NCBI GenBank assembly: GCA_964514235.1
Contig: CAZEPV010000032.1
Location: 1 to 13,480, forward strand
Reading direction: 5' to 3'
Length of the DNA stretch: 13,480 nucleotides
From: JAAYRQ01 sp035647235
GTDB taxonomy: Bacteria; Bacillota; Syntrophomonadia; Syntrophomonadales; Syntrophomonadaceae
This document shows, one piece after another, positions 6,998 through 13,480 of the stretch (its first letter is position 1; the number at the start of each line of letters is the position of its first letter). The notes below the pieces were generated by a model that worked only from the letters and a program-made list of their open reading frames with translations, had not been told where the DNA came from and made no database searches. A program made the translations under genes and the position numbers.

Positions 6998-7561
6998 TTA
7001 TTTTCTGATGGTCTTTTCATCTCGAGTGAAGGGTTCTTTTGTATATAAATGTCCGATAAGGGATTCTTGGATTTCCCCTTCAACGAGTATTAATACTTCC
7101 TCTATAGTATCTAGCTCTGTGATACTATTTACTAGAGAATTAACCGTCATTAGTTCTCCAGTGCTGCCTCCCCAGTGTTTAGTCTGGATTTCCTGGCTGA
7201 AATTAATTTTAGCTAATTGGTTTTCTATTTCTACCGTAAGCAGTTTAGTTTCGGGTGGAATAGTAGGAATAAGAGTCTGGTTTTCGGGCCCCTTTATTAA
7301 TTTTTCTACTATATTTTTGATAAGTTGTTCATCTGTAGCATTTTCTTCTATCTGTATTATTCTTTTTTCTGCTATTAAATACATAGCTTGGTCATCGCTG
7401 AAATAAAGGGTTATCTCCTTATCAATTACCTGGTTTTCTGTAGGTGGTTGTTTTTGATTGCTATCTTTCTTATCTGTTCCATTCTTATTACATCCAATTC
7501 CACATAGCATTAAAGCTAAAATTGTTAGCAAGGATATACTAGTAATTATCCTCTTACGCAA
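6998..7561 (-). CDS. GerMN-domain lipoprotein (GerM-like, sporulation/germination)
   Basis: This 187-residue protein starts with a basic N-terminus (RKR) and a hydrophobic segment (about 5-19), then a cysteine at 24 after GIG, the probable lipidation site. The lipobox is not ideal because residue 21 is glycine. A polar linker rich in K, N, Q and P follows (25-46), then a single GerMN domain (about 48-165) with ITLYFSDDQAMYLIAEKR, a helix DEQLIKNIVEKLIKGP, and TPPETKLL/INFSQE-like strands (here IPPETKLLTVEI and AKINFSQE). GerMN proteins act at the outer face of the membrane in spore formation or germination. B. subtilis GerM carries two such domains, so this is a shorter relative. Translation starts at TTG (7559-7561), chosen because GGAAGGTGA lies at the right distance upstream and the signal sequence begins there. 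Confidence 0.82.
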   Translation of the reverse strand: MRKRIITSISLLTILALMLCGIGCNKNGTDKKDSNQKQPPTENQVIDKEITLYFSDDQAMYLIAEKRIIQIEENATDEQLIKNIVEKLIKGPENQTLIPTIPPETKLLTVEIENQLAKINFSQEIQTKHWGGSTGELMTVNSLVNSITELDTIEEVLILVEGEIQESLIGHLYTKEPFTRDEKTIRK

Positions 7562-7718
7562 AAAATCACCTTCCTTAAATTTTCCTACCTTTTATCTATA
7601 TGCTATATCTTCATTTTAATAGGTAAGAGTTATAAAAACTACTTAATAATTATATCTATGTATAAAAGCTAGTGCAAATTGGAAACAATTGGGGTAAAGG
7701 CGTAGGAGGTAGCAAAGG

Positions 7719-7892
7719 ATGGATGATTTAGGCAAAATATTAGCTCAGAGCGTTTTGGCCAGAATTAAGGAAATTGAAGATGAAAGTAATTTGGATTTCA
7801 TTATAAATACTTCGGAAAATGATATACGCGAGGAAGCATTATTGATCAAGGAACATATGGCTAGCCTTAAAGCAGTTTTGGAAAGCATTTAA
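7719..7892 (+). CDS. 57-residue helical protein of unknown function
   Basis: An ATG at 7719 opens a 57-codon frame ending at TAA 7890-7892. AGGAGGT ends eight bases upstream of the ATG, an excellent ribosome binding site. The protein begins MDDLGKILAQSVLARIKEIE and ends MASLKAVLESI. It is acidic, has no cysteine, and looks like two amphipathic helices with NTSENDIREEA between them. There is no membrane segment. I do not recognise the family. It is transcribed away from the GerMN gene, towards the purine operon, but the riboswitch promoter begins only 27 bases after its stop, so it is probably a separate unit. The strong ribosome binding site and clean helical pattern argue that it is real. 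Confidence 0.65.
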   Translation: MDDLGKILAQSVLARIKEIEDESNLDFIINTSENDIREEALLIKEHMASLKAVLESI

Positions 7893-7918
7893 GCATTTAA
7901 GCATAAAGCATAGACCCA

Positions 7919-7947
7919 TTGACACTGCACTTTTGCTTTGGTAATAT
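7919..7947 (+). promoter_or_regulatory. Sigma-A promoter of the purine operon
   Basis: A consensus -35 TTGACA (7919-7924) is followed after exactly 17 bases by TAATAT (7942-7947). Transcription should begin near 7955, some 25-30 bases before the conserved riboswitch core. This is the strongest vegetative promoter in the window. Confidence 0.8.
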
Positions 7948-7974
7948 CAAATTATATTTAATATCTTAATTGTA

Positions 7975-8080
7975 TCGAAAGTGTGTCTAGGGCTCCGCAC
8001 ATTACGTGGTCTGGACCAAGTGGCACAGATGCTGTTTGTAGCATTACACCGTATAGGGATAAAAGCCCAGGCGGATAGGT
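7975..8080 (+). promoter_or_regulatory. ykkC-family riboswitch aptamer, probable PRPP class
   Basis: Three blocks match the ykkC core: CTAGGGCTCCG (7987-7997), GGTCTGGACCAAG (8008-8020) and AGGGATAAAAGCCC (8055-8068). A variable hairpin (ATGCT/AGCAT, 8029-8044) lies between, followed by ACACCGT. ykkC-type RNAs divide into guanidine-I, ppGpp, PRPP and other classes. Those upstream of de novo purine genes are typically the PRPP class, which turns expression on when the substrate PRPP is plentiful. The purE operon begins 73 bases downstream. The class is assigned by context, because I cannot place the key discriminating nucleotide with certainty by eye. Confidence 0.85.
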
Positions 8081-8116
8081 TTCGGTTTCGAGCCTGCCGA
8101 CTTGGGTTTTTCTTTT
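8066..8116 (+). terminator. Intrinsic terminator acting as the riboswitch expression platform
   Basis: CCCAGG at 8066 pairs with CTTGGG ending at 8106. An inner stem pairs CGG-TAGGTT with its partner AGCCTGCCG through small bulges, and TTTTTCTTTT follows. The 5' arm begins with the CCC that closes the conserved 3' block of the aptamer (AAAAGCCC), so ligand-bound aptamer and terminator compete. This predicts that ligand binding prevents termination, an ON switch, as known for PRPP riboswitches. Confidence 0.82.
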
Positions 8117-8152
8117 AATATTTGCCAATAATATACTTTAGGAGGTGTTTTT

Positions 8153-8671
8153 ATGGTGAGGGTTGGAATTATAATGGGTAGCGATTCTGATTTACATATA
8201 ATGAAGGAAGCTGGTGATATCTTAGAGGAATTAGGTATCGCTTATGATTATACAGTTTGTTCAGCCCATCGTTTACCTAATGAAACTGCCCAATATGCAA
8301 GTGGAGCTGCTGAGCGGGGTGTCCAAGTAATTATCGCGGGGGCTGGCGGGGCAGCTCATTTACCTGGGGTTATTGCAGCCTATACCCTGCTACCCGTGAT
8401 TGGGGTACCTATTAAAACTAGTACATTATCTGGGGTCGATTCCCTATATTCTATCGTACAAATGCCTAGGGGAATCCCCGTAGCCACAGTTGGAATTAAT
8501 GCTAGTGCCAATGCTGCCATTTTGGCTGCGCAAATTATTGGGCTTACGGATGAAAATGTCAGGACCCAATTAAAAGCCTATCGTCGGGAAATGGCGGCAG
8601 GAGTAAAGGAAAAAGATGCAGAATTAAAGGATATGGGGGCTGAGGAGTATTTGGCTAGACGGAGGAAGTAA
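8153..8671 (+). CDS. purE: PurE, N5-carboxyaminoimidazole ribonucleotide mutase / AIR carboxylase
   Basis: This 172-residue cytoplasmic enzyme makes CAIR in de novo purine synthesis. The nucleotide-binding GSDSDL near the start (residues 9-14), the catalytic SAHR, the GAGGAAHLPG loop and the QMPRGIPVATVGIN stretch are typical. The QMP-G-PVATV segment fits class I PurE (N5-CAIR mutase, which works with PurK), but no purK is in the window, so class and partner are unsettled. AGGAGGTG precedes the ATG. It is the first gene after the riboswitch. A 116-base spacer containing a dispersed repeat separates it from purS. Confidence 0.95.
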   Translation: MVRVGIIMGSDSDLHIMKEAGDILEELGIAYDYTVCSAHRLPNETAQYASGAAERGVQVIIAGAGGAAHLPGVIAAYTLLPVIGVPIKTSTLSGVDSLYSIVQMPRGIPVATVGINASANAAILAAQIIGLTDENVRTQLKAYRREMAAGVKEKDAELKDMGAEEYLARRRK

Positions 8672-8787
8672 GTCATGGTTAAGACTCTTGACCAATCGCC
8701 CAGAATGACACCTCGGTAGGGGCAGACGATTTTGTCAGCTTGGTACTTTTGAAAATAAAATAGACATATTTACGAGGAGGAGACTGT
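8672..8787 (+). repeat. Dispersed repeat in the purE-purS spacer
   Basis: Bases 8675-8701 resemble 13454-13480 at 21 of 27 positions, sharing ATGGT and AAGACTCTT. The copy here continues with AGAATGACACCTCGG, and the spacer also holds an imperfect hairpin GCAGAC/GTCAGC (about 8724-8741). The second copy runs off the window. This looks like a decayed member of an intergenic repeat family rather than a regulatory element. There is no gene here and no evident terminator. The GAGGAGGAG ribosome binding site of purS ends the spacer. Confidence 0.55.
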
Positions 8788-9042
8788 ATGTTCAAAGGAC
8801 ATGTATATATTACCTTAAAGGAAGGGGTCTTAGATCCCCAGGGAAAAGCAGCGGAAAACTCGCTAGATACTTTAGGTTTTAGCCAAATTAACCAAGTCAA
8901 GTTCGGAAAATTCATAGAAGTAGAGCTGGAAGCTGAAAATAAGGAGGAAGCGGTAAAACAACTAAAAGCTATTAGTGAAAAGCTCTTGGCTAACCTGGTA
9001 ATTGAAAATTATCGGGTGGAAGTTGTGGAGGTAGATAAGTAA
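8788..9042 (+). CDS. purS: PurS, small subunit of FGAM synthase
   Basis: The 84-residue PurS is the bridging subunit that joins PurL and PurQ in the Bacillus-type FGAM synthase and is needed for the complex to form. KGHVYITLKEGVLDPQGKA and the following SLDTLGF-x-x-INQVKFGKFIEVELEAENKEEA are the standard PurS pattern of two strands and two helices, at normal length. A strong GAGGAGGAG ribosome binding site precedes the ATG. Its TAA overlaps the ATG of purQ by one base (TAATG), so the two are translationally coupled. Nothing looks unusual in this subunit, which suggests the PurQ-PurL docking scaffold is kept. Confidence 0.95.
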   Translation: MFKGHVYITLKEGVLDPQGKAAENSLDTLGFSQINQVKFGKFIEVELEAENKEEAVKQLKAISEKLLANLVIENYRVEVVEVDK

Positions 9043-9743
9043 TGAAATTTGCAGTAGTAATTTTTCCTGGTACTAGTGGTGAAGGTGATGTATATCATGT
9101 GCTTAAAAATGTATTGGGCAAATCAGTTGACTATGTTTGGCATGCAGAAACTGATCTGAATGGATACGATGTAATTATCCTACCTGCTGGCACTTCATAT
9201 GGCGATTATATTAGGGCTGGGGCCATTGCCCGCTTTTCCCCCATTATGGAAGCAGTAGTAGCTTTTGCTGAAAGTGGGGGCTTGGTCCTGGGAATAGGTA
9301 ACGGTTTTCAAATCCTCTTGGAAGCTAATTTATTGCCAGGTGCTTTACTTAAAAATAAAAGTTTAAAGTTTATTTGTAAAGATAGTAATCTCAGGGTAGA
9401 AAATATTAACACCTTTTTTACCAACCATTTTGAAGCAGATGAAATCCTATCTATGCCTATAGCTCATAATTTCGGCAGTTATTTTTGTGATGAAAAGACC
9501 TTAGAGGAATTAACAATTAATCAGCAGATAGTATTTAGCTACAGCAGCCTAGATGGAAAAGTCCCCCAGGTCGCTAATTATAATGTTAGGTTAGCGAATA
9601 TTGCAGGTATTATAAATAAGGAAGGAAATATTTTAGGTATGATGCCCCACCCAGAACGATCTAGTGAAGAAATACTAGGTGGCACTGATGGACTCAGATT
9701 ATTTACTTCGATTATTAACAAGTTAGAGGGGGTAGGGGCATAA
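9042..9743 (+). CDS. purQ: PurQ, glutaminase-like subunit of FGAM synthase lacking the catalytic cysteine
   Basis: PurQ is a class I glutamine amidotransferase that hydrolyses glutamine and passes ammonia to PurL. This 233-residue protein keeps the overall fold and the late MMPHPER motif with the catalytic histidine and glutamate. However, the nucleophile elbow, normally G-x-C-NGFQ, reads GIGNGFQ: residue 86, Cys in B. subtilis PurQ, is Gly (GGT at 9297-9299). Other positions near the site also differ from what I recall of B. subtilis PurQ: FPGSNCD is FPGTSGEGD, PGGFSYGDYLRCGA is PAGTSYGDYIRAGA, and AHGEGNFYCD is AHNFGSYFCD. Cys86 is the covalent nucleophile, so glutaminase activity should be lost. 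The frame is intact and overlaps both neighbours by one base (TAATG), so this is not a recent pseudogene. It may be a structural subunit, with PurL using free ammonia. Confidence 0.93.
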   Translation: MKFAVVIFPGTSGEGDVYHVLKNVLGKSVDYVWHAETDLNGYDVIILPAGTSYGDYIRAGAIARFSPIMEAVVAFAESGGLVLGIGNGFQILLEANLLPGALLKNKSLKFICKDSNLRVENINTFFTNHFEADEILSMPIAHNFGSYFCDEKTLEELTINQQIVFSYSSLDGKVPQVANYNVRLANIAGIINKEGNILGMMPHPERSSEEILGGTDGLRLFTSIINKLEGVGA

Positions 9744-11944
9744 TGGCTGAATTAACATATAAGGAAATGGGACTTAATGATGAGGAATATGCACAAATTA
9801 TAGAAATCCTAGGTAGAGAACCTAATTATCTAGAATTGGGCATGTTTTCAGTTATGTGGTCGGAACACTGTGGTTACAAGAGTTCCCGCCCTTTGCTAAA
9901 AACTTTACCCACCACAGGGGAAGATGTCATTCATGGGCCAGGTGAAAATGCAGGTGTGGTAGATATCGGGGATGGACAAGCCCTAGTTTTCAAAATTGAA
10001 AGCCACAATTCTCCTTCCGCTGTTGAACCATACGAAGGTGCGGCTACTGGAGTCGGGGGAATTATAAGGGATATTTTTACTATGGGAGCTAGACCTATTG
10101 CGGTATTAAATTCACTGAGGTTAGGGGATTTAACTGATGAAAAGGTCAAGCAGCTTTTTTCTGGCATAGTAGCTGGGATTTCGGGTTACGGAAATAGTCT
10201 GGGTATACCTACCGTAGGTGGCGAGGTATATTTCAACCCTATATATAATGCTAATCCTTTGGTAAACGCTATGGGAGTAGGGCTAGTTAATATAGACGAA
10301 ATCGCTCTAGCTGTAGCTGGCGAGGTAGGTAGCCCCCTAGTATTAGTAGGTTCAAAAACGGGACGGGATGGTATTCACGGGGCCACCTTTTCCTCGGAAG
10401 AATTATCGGATAGCACCGCTGATAAACGTCCTACTGTGCAAGCTGGGGATCCCTTTATGGAAAAATTATTAATTGAGGCTTGCTTAGAACTTATAGAAAA
10501 TGAATTAATAGCGGGTATGCAGGATTTGGGGGCAGCTGGATTAACTAGTTCTATTGCTGAAGCAGCTAGTAAAAAAGGTCGGGGTGTAGCAGTAGATGTT
10601 TCTAAAGTACCCCAACGTGAGGCGGGTATGTCAGCCTACGAAATAATGCTATCCGAATCACAAGAGCGGATGCTTATTGTACCCCAAGTGGGTAGTGAAA
10701 ATAAAGTTATTGAAATCTGTAACAAATGGGGCTTGGAAGCGGTAATTATCGGCGAAGTAACCGATGATGGTTTGTTTAATATATATGAAGGGGAAAAATT
10801 AGTCGGTACATTGCCAGTATTAGCATTGACTGATGATTGCCCTGTTTATGTTAGGGTAAGTGAAGAACCTGCCTACTATGCAGAACATAAGGCCTTTGAT
10901 GCAAATGCTTTGCAAACAAAGGACTTAAATAGCGCCTTTTTAGATTTGTTAAGTTCACCTACGATAGCTAGTAAGGAATGGGTATTTTCCCAATACGATT
11001 ATCAGGTCAGGACCAATACTGTAGTAGTTCCTGGGGCAGGGGATGCTGCAGTTTTAAGGGTAAAAGGAACCCCCAAGGGTATAGCTCTGACTACCGATTG
11101 TAATAGCAGGATGGTTTACTTGGACCCCTATCGCGGCACCATGATGGCGGTTGCTGAAGCAGCTCGTAATTTAGCTTGTGTGGGTGCTAAGCCCTTAGCC
11201 TTAACTAACTGCCTAAATTTTGGTAATCCAGAAAAACCTAATATTTATTGGCAGTTTGAGCAAGCGATTAATGGAATAAGCAGTGCTTCATCAGCCTTAA
11301 ATATACCCGTAGTGAGTGGTAATGTAAGCCTATATAATGAAACTGAATCCGCTGCTATTTATCCCACCCCAACTATTGGCATGGTGGGGATTCTGGAAGA
11401 TATAGCTTGTCGCCAAGATATGGCTTTTAAACAAGCAGGGGATATTATTGTCTTATTGGGTGATTTGGCTACTTCCTTAGGTGGTTCAGAATACCTCTTT
11501 GTTTGCCATGGTTTGGAAACTGGGGAAGTACCAGAAATAGATTTGGAAAAGGAAGCCAACTTAATCGAATTACTCCTCCAAGGGCATAAAGCCAAATTAT
11601 TTAATTCCTGCCATGATATTTCCGAAGGCGGCCTAGCCCTTGCTTTAGCTGAATCGGCCATAAGCGGAAACTTAGGATTTAAAGTCGACCTTGCTGCTGA
11701 TGGTAAAGCTATTGATGGTCTGCTTTTTAGTGAAGCTCCAAGTCGGGTGGTAGTAAGTATTAATTCTGCCGATATTAGCTTATTACAAGAATCGGCCATA
11801 AACTTGGGTATTAGTGTTAATATTATAGGAGAAGTTACTAGTCAGGATTTAATTATTAATATAGATGGCAAAGCAATCATTAGTTCAGATATGGAGAAGG
11901 CCCAGCAAGCTTGGGGGGAGGCTATAGAATGCATGATGGATTAG
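9743..11944 (+). CDS. purL: PurL, synthetase subunit of FGAM synthase (small, Bacillus type)
   Basis: This 733-residue protein makes formylglycinamidine ribonucleotide from FGAR, ATP and ammonia delivered by PurQ. Its length matches small PurL that lacks a fused glutaminase and works with PurS and PurQ. MWSEHCGYKSSR near residue 35 carries the active-site histidine. IESHNSPSAVEPYEGAATGVGGIIRD is the ATP/FGAR-binding core. The second half repeats the fold with NCLNFGNPEKP and SGNVSLYNET (metal and nucleotide binding), followed by HDISEGGLALALAE. No key motif is missing. The start overlaps purQ by one base, and its ribosome binding site GAGGGGG lies inside the end of purQ. Its stop lies 16 bases inside purF. 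Because PurQ seems glutaminase-dead, PurL would have to use ammonium directly, which small PurL enzymes are known to do poorly. Confidence 0.96.
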   Translation: MAELTYKEMGLNDEEYAQIIEILGREPNYLELGMFSVMWSEHCGYKSSRPLLKTLPTTGEDVIHGPGENAGVVDIGDGQALVFKIESHNSPSAVEPYEGAATGVGGIIRDIFTMGARPIAVLNSLRLGDLTDEKVKQLFSGIVAGISGYGNSLGIPTVGGEVYFNPIYNANPLVNAMGVGLVNIDEIALAVAGEVGSPLVLVGSKTGRDGIHGATFSSEELSDSTADKRPTVQAGDPFMEKLLIEACLELIENELIAGMQDLGAAGLTSSIAEAASKKGRGVAVDVSKVPQREAGMSAYEIMLSESQERMLIVPQVGSENKVIEICNKWGLEAVIIGEVTDDGLFNIYEGEKLVGTLPVLALTDDCPVYVRVSEEPAYYAEHKAFDANALQTKDLNSAFLDLLSSPTIASKEWVFSQYDYQVRTNTVVVPGAGDAAVLRVKGTPKGIALTTDCNSRMVYLDPYRGTMMAVAEAARNLACVGAKPLALTNCLNFGNPEKPNIYWQFEQAINGISSASSALNIPVVSGNVSLYNETESAAIYPTPTIGMVGILEDIACRQDMAFKQAGDIIVLLGDLATSLGGSEYLFVCHGLETGEVPEIDLEKEANLIELLLQGHKAKLFNSCHDISEGGLALALAESAISGNLGFKVDLAADGKAIDGLLFSEAPSRVVVSINSADISLLQESAINLGISVNIIGEVTSQDLIINIDGKAIISSDMEKAQQAWGEAIECMMD
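11913..11920 (+). promoter_or_regulatory. Ribosome binding site that sets the purF start
   Basis: GGGGGGAG here is a strong Shine-Dalgarno sequence, placed eight bases before the ATG at 11929. It lies inside the coding end of purL. It rules against the TTG at 11911, which opens the same frame but sits on top of the SD itself. Confidence 0.75.
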
Positions 11945-13320
11945 GAGCAGATAAGTTTAAAGATGAATGTGGAGTTTTCGGTATATATGTCTTAAATAAT
12001 CAAGAAATCAATATTGCCAGTACTACATTTTACGGTCTTTATGCCCTACAACACAGGGGACAAGAAAGCGCTGGTATTGCCGTATCAGACGGTGAAAAGA
12101 TAGAATTGCACAAGGGGATGGGCTTAGTATCGGAAGTATTTAGTAATGAAAATATGGGGAACATTAAGGGCCACATTGCTATTGGCCATGTTAGGTATAC
12201 TGTCACTGGGAGTAGTGATGTAGTAAATGCCCAGCCCCTTGTTTTCCATTATCTAAATGGGATGCTCGGTCTAGCCCACAATGGAAACTTGGTTAATACC
12301 GATGAATTGCGTAAAAGATTGGCAACTTATGGCTCAGTTTTCCAAACTACTACGGATACGGAAATAGTCGCTAATTTATTAGCTAGATACTCCCAAGATA
12401 AGCTGGAGGATGCCTTGTCAAAATGCATGATTGACCTAGAAGGGGCTTTTGCTTTAGTAATTATGACCGAAGATAGCCTTATAGGGGTAAGGGACAAATT
12501 AGGCATAAGGCCATTAGTATTAGGAGAATTACAAGGCAATTATGTTTTAGCTTCGGAAACTGCAGCTTTTGATACCATTGGGGCAACTTACATCCGCGAT
12601 CTTAATCCAGGTGAAATTATTGTCATAGATAAGGATGGGTTACGGTCTACACAGACTGTGATTTCTGATAAGTCATCCCATTGTGTTTTTGAATATATTT
12701 ATTTTGCTCGTCCCGATAGTAGGATTGATGGAATTAATGTCTATAAGGCTAGAAGGGAACTGGGTAAACAGTTAGCTAGGGAATGTAAAATAGATGCGGA
12801 TTTAGTTATTTCCGTACCTGATTCCGGGACTGCTGCAGCTTTAGGTTATGCGGAAGAAGCTGGACTTCCTTTTGAGGAAGGATTGATGAAAAACCGCTAT
12901 ATTGGGCGTACATTTATCCAACCTACCCAGCAAATGCGGGAATTAGGGGTCAGGTTAAAATTAAATACCATTCCAGAGCTATTAAAGGGTAAAAGAGTTA
13001 TTATGGTAGATGATTCCATAGTTAGGGGAACTACAAGTAAAAAATTAGTCCAGATGTTGCGAGAAGCAGGGGCTACTGAAATTCATATGCTTATAGCTTC
13101 ACCCCCAACTAAATATTCCTGTTTTTATGGGATAAATACCTCTAATAAAGAGGACTTAATTGCCAACAAAATGGAAGTCGAGGAGATTGCTGATTTCATC
13201 GGGGCTGATAGTCTGCATTTCATCAGCATGGAAGGCATGTTTAATGCCCTAGGTCATAATGAAGACTTTTTCTGTGCTGCTTGCTTTAGTGGGCATTATC
13301 CAGTTGCCATTGAAGTGTAA
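11929..13320 (+). CDS. purF: PurF, amidophosphoribosyltransferase (glutamine PRPP amidotransferase)
   Basis: PurF makes phosphoribosylamine from PRPP and glutamine, the committed step of purine synthesis. From the ATG at 11929 the protein has 463 residues: a 13-residue propeptide, then C14 (CGVFGIY), the Ntn glutaminase nucleophile exposed by processing. The glutaminase half shows YALQHRGQESAGIA, GHVRY and AHNGNL. The transferase half has the PRPP loop VIMVDDSIVRGTTSKK. Four cysteines (C252, C398, C449 and C452) match the [4Fe-4S] ligand set of the Bacillus-type enzyme, with the terminal CAAC giving the last two. The ATG overlaps the purL stop codon by 16 bases. The cluster-type PurF is oxygen-sensitive, and this copy looks fully functional, unlike PurQ. 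purM, purN, purH and purD are not seen in the window. Confidence 0.95.
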   Translation: MHDGLGADKFKDECGVFGIYVLNNQEINIASTTFYGLYALQHRGQESAGIAVSDGEKIELHKGMGLVSEVFSNENMGNIKGHIAIGHVRYTVTGSSDVVNAQPLVFHYLNGMLGLAHNGNLVNTDELRKRLATYGSVFQTTTDTEIVANLLARYSQDKLEDALSKCMIDLEGAFALVIMTEDSLIGVRDKLGIRPLVLGELQGNYVLASETAAFDTIGATYIRDLNPGEIIVIDKDGLRSTQTVISDKSSHCVFEYIYFARPDSRIDGINVYKARRELGKQLARECKIDADLVISVPDSGTAAALGYAEEAGLPFEEGLMKNRYIGRTFIQPTQQMRELGVRLKLNTIPELLKGKRVIMVDDSIVRGTTSKKLVQMLREAGATEIHMLIASPPTKYSCFYGINTSNKEDLIANKMEVEEIADFIGADSLHFISMEGMFNALGHNEDFFCAACFSGHYPVAIEV

Positions 13321-13346
13321 GCTGGCTTTAAGGGAATCTTATGCTG

Positions 13347-13371
13347 AAAGGATTGGGGAACCAATCCTTTT
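13347..13371 (+). terminator. Hairpin after purF, probable terminator
   Basis: AAAGGATTGG and CCAATCCTTT form a perfect ten-pair stem with a GGAA tetraloop (GNRA type), followed by a short T run. It begins 26 bases after the purF stop. The U-tract is short, so it may attenuate rather than end transcription, and purine genes may continue beyond the window. Confidence 0.6.
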
Positions 13372-13382
13372 ATAGTTAGATG

Positions 13383-13480
13383 CTGGGGACCCATCCTGAA
13401 CCTTCTCCCAGTGTCATCCTGAGGCGTAAGCCAAAGGATCCTTCCATCTAGTAATGGTCAAGACTCTTCGCTAAGCGCTC
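13383..13480. repeat. Intergenic REP-like repeat with hairpins, running off the window
   Basis: Two hairpins lie in series: CTGGG/CCCAG (13383-13411) and ATCCT-GGC/GCC-AGGAT with a GTAA loop (13416-13439). CATCCTGA occurs twice (13392-13399 and 13415-13422). Bases from 13454 match the repeat in the purE-purS spacer at 21 of 27 positions. Hairpins of the CATCCTGAGGC ... GCCAAAGGAT kind are common intergenic repeats in bacteria. No gene is seen here. Confidence 0.6.

Noticed and set aside
6984..7406. 140-codon plus-strand frame opposite the GerMN gene
   Set aside because: It lies antisense to a gene with signal peptide and domain evidence, and its serine- and isoleucine-rich product is typical of a shadow frame.
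8672..8787. A terminator between purE and purS
   Set aside because: No GC-rich stem followed by a T run was found. The spacer is better explained as a dispersed repeat.
9042..9743. purQ as a pseudogene
   Set aside because: The frame is intact at full family length, overlaps both neighbours by the usual TAATG coupling, and keeps the MMPHPER motif, so it is more likely functional in a changed role.
11359..11799. 146-codon minus-strand frame inside purL
   Set aside because: It is fully antisense to conserved purL sequence and lacks family features.
1..13480. CRISPR arrays, tRNA or rRNA genes, insertion sequences
   Set aside because: I saw no regularly spaced repeats, no tRNA-like or rRNA-like sequence and no transposase in the window.

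Overview
The window looks like the chromosome of an AT-rich, anaerobic, spore-forming Firmicute (Clostridia), possibly a syntroph or an amino-acid/4-aminobutyrate fermenter. Evidence: strong AGGAGG-type ribosome binding sites, a GerMN-domain lipoprotein, an oxygen-sensitive [4Fe-4S]/FAD 4-hydroxybutyryl-CoA dehydratase, the Bacillus-type split purS/purQ/purL arrangement, and a [4Fe-4S] cysteine set in PurF. The genus assignment is inference only.

Layout. 1-1304 (-): a membrane-anchored phospholipase D-family protein (ClsC-like) that runs off the left edge. 1528-2162 (-): a two-gene AbrB-type antitoxin / RelE-type toxin module with its own extended -10 promoter. 2428-4521 (+): a sigma-54-dependent activator with two CBS domains, two PAS domains, an AAA+ core and a TyrR-type HTH. 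4522-4958: a 437-base leader holding a near-perfect -24/-12 promoter (4865-4880). 4959-6434 (+): 4-hydroxybutyryl-CoA dehydratase. 6619-6918 (+): a 99-residue protein with a CGGC motif and four cysteines. 6946-6979: a perfect 34-bp palindrome between convergent genes. 6998-7561 (-): the GerMN lipoprotein. 7719-7892 (+): a 57-residue unknown protein. 7919-8116: promoter, ykkC-type (probable PRPP) riboswitch and intrinsic terminator. 8153-13320 (+): purE, purS, purQ, purL and purF. 13347-13480: a hairpin and REP-like repeat sequence.

How the parts work together. The regulator, the sigma-54 promoter and the dehydratase form a self-contained switch: the CBS/PAS sensor would activate RNA polymerase-sigma54 at 4865-4880 to turn on dehydration of 4-hydroxybutyryl-CoA to crotonyl-CoA, with the CGGC protein as a possible redox or cluster accessory. 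The purine genes form a tight operon (purS-purQ-purL-purF overlap by 1 to 16 bases) behind a riboswitch-terminator that probably reads PRPP.

The most surprising feature is PurQ. The cysteine nucleophile of its glutaminase site is Gly86, and several surrounding active-site motifs have changed as well, while the reading frame and overall fold are intact. The FGAM synthase of this organism may therefore run on free ammonia, or PurQ may be only a structural subunit.
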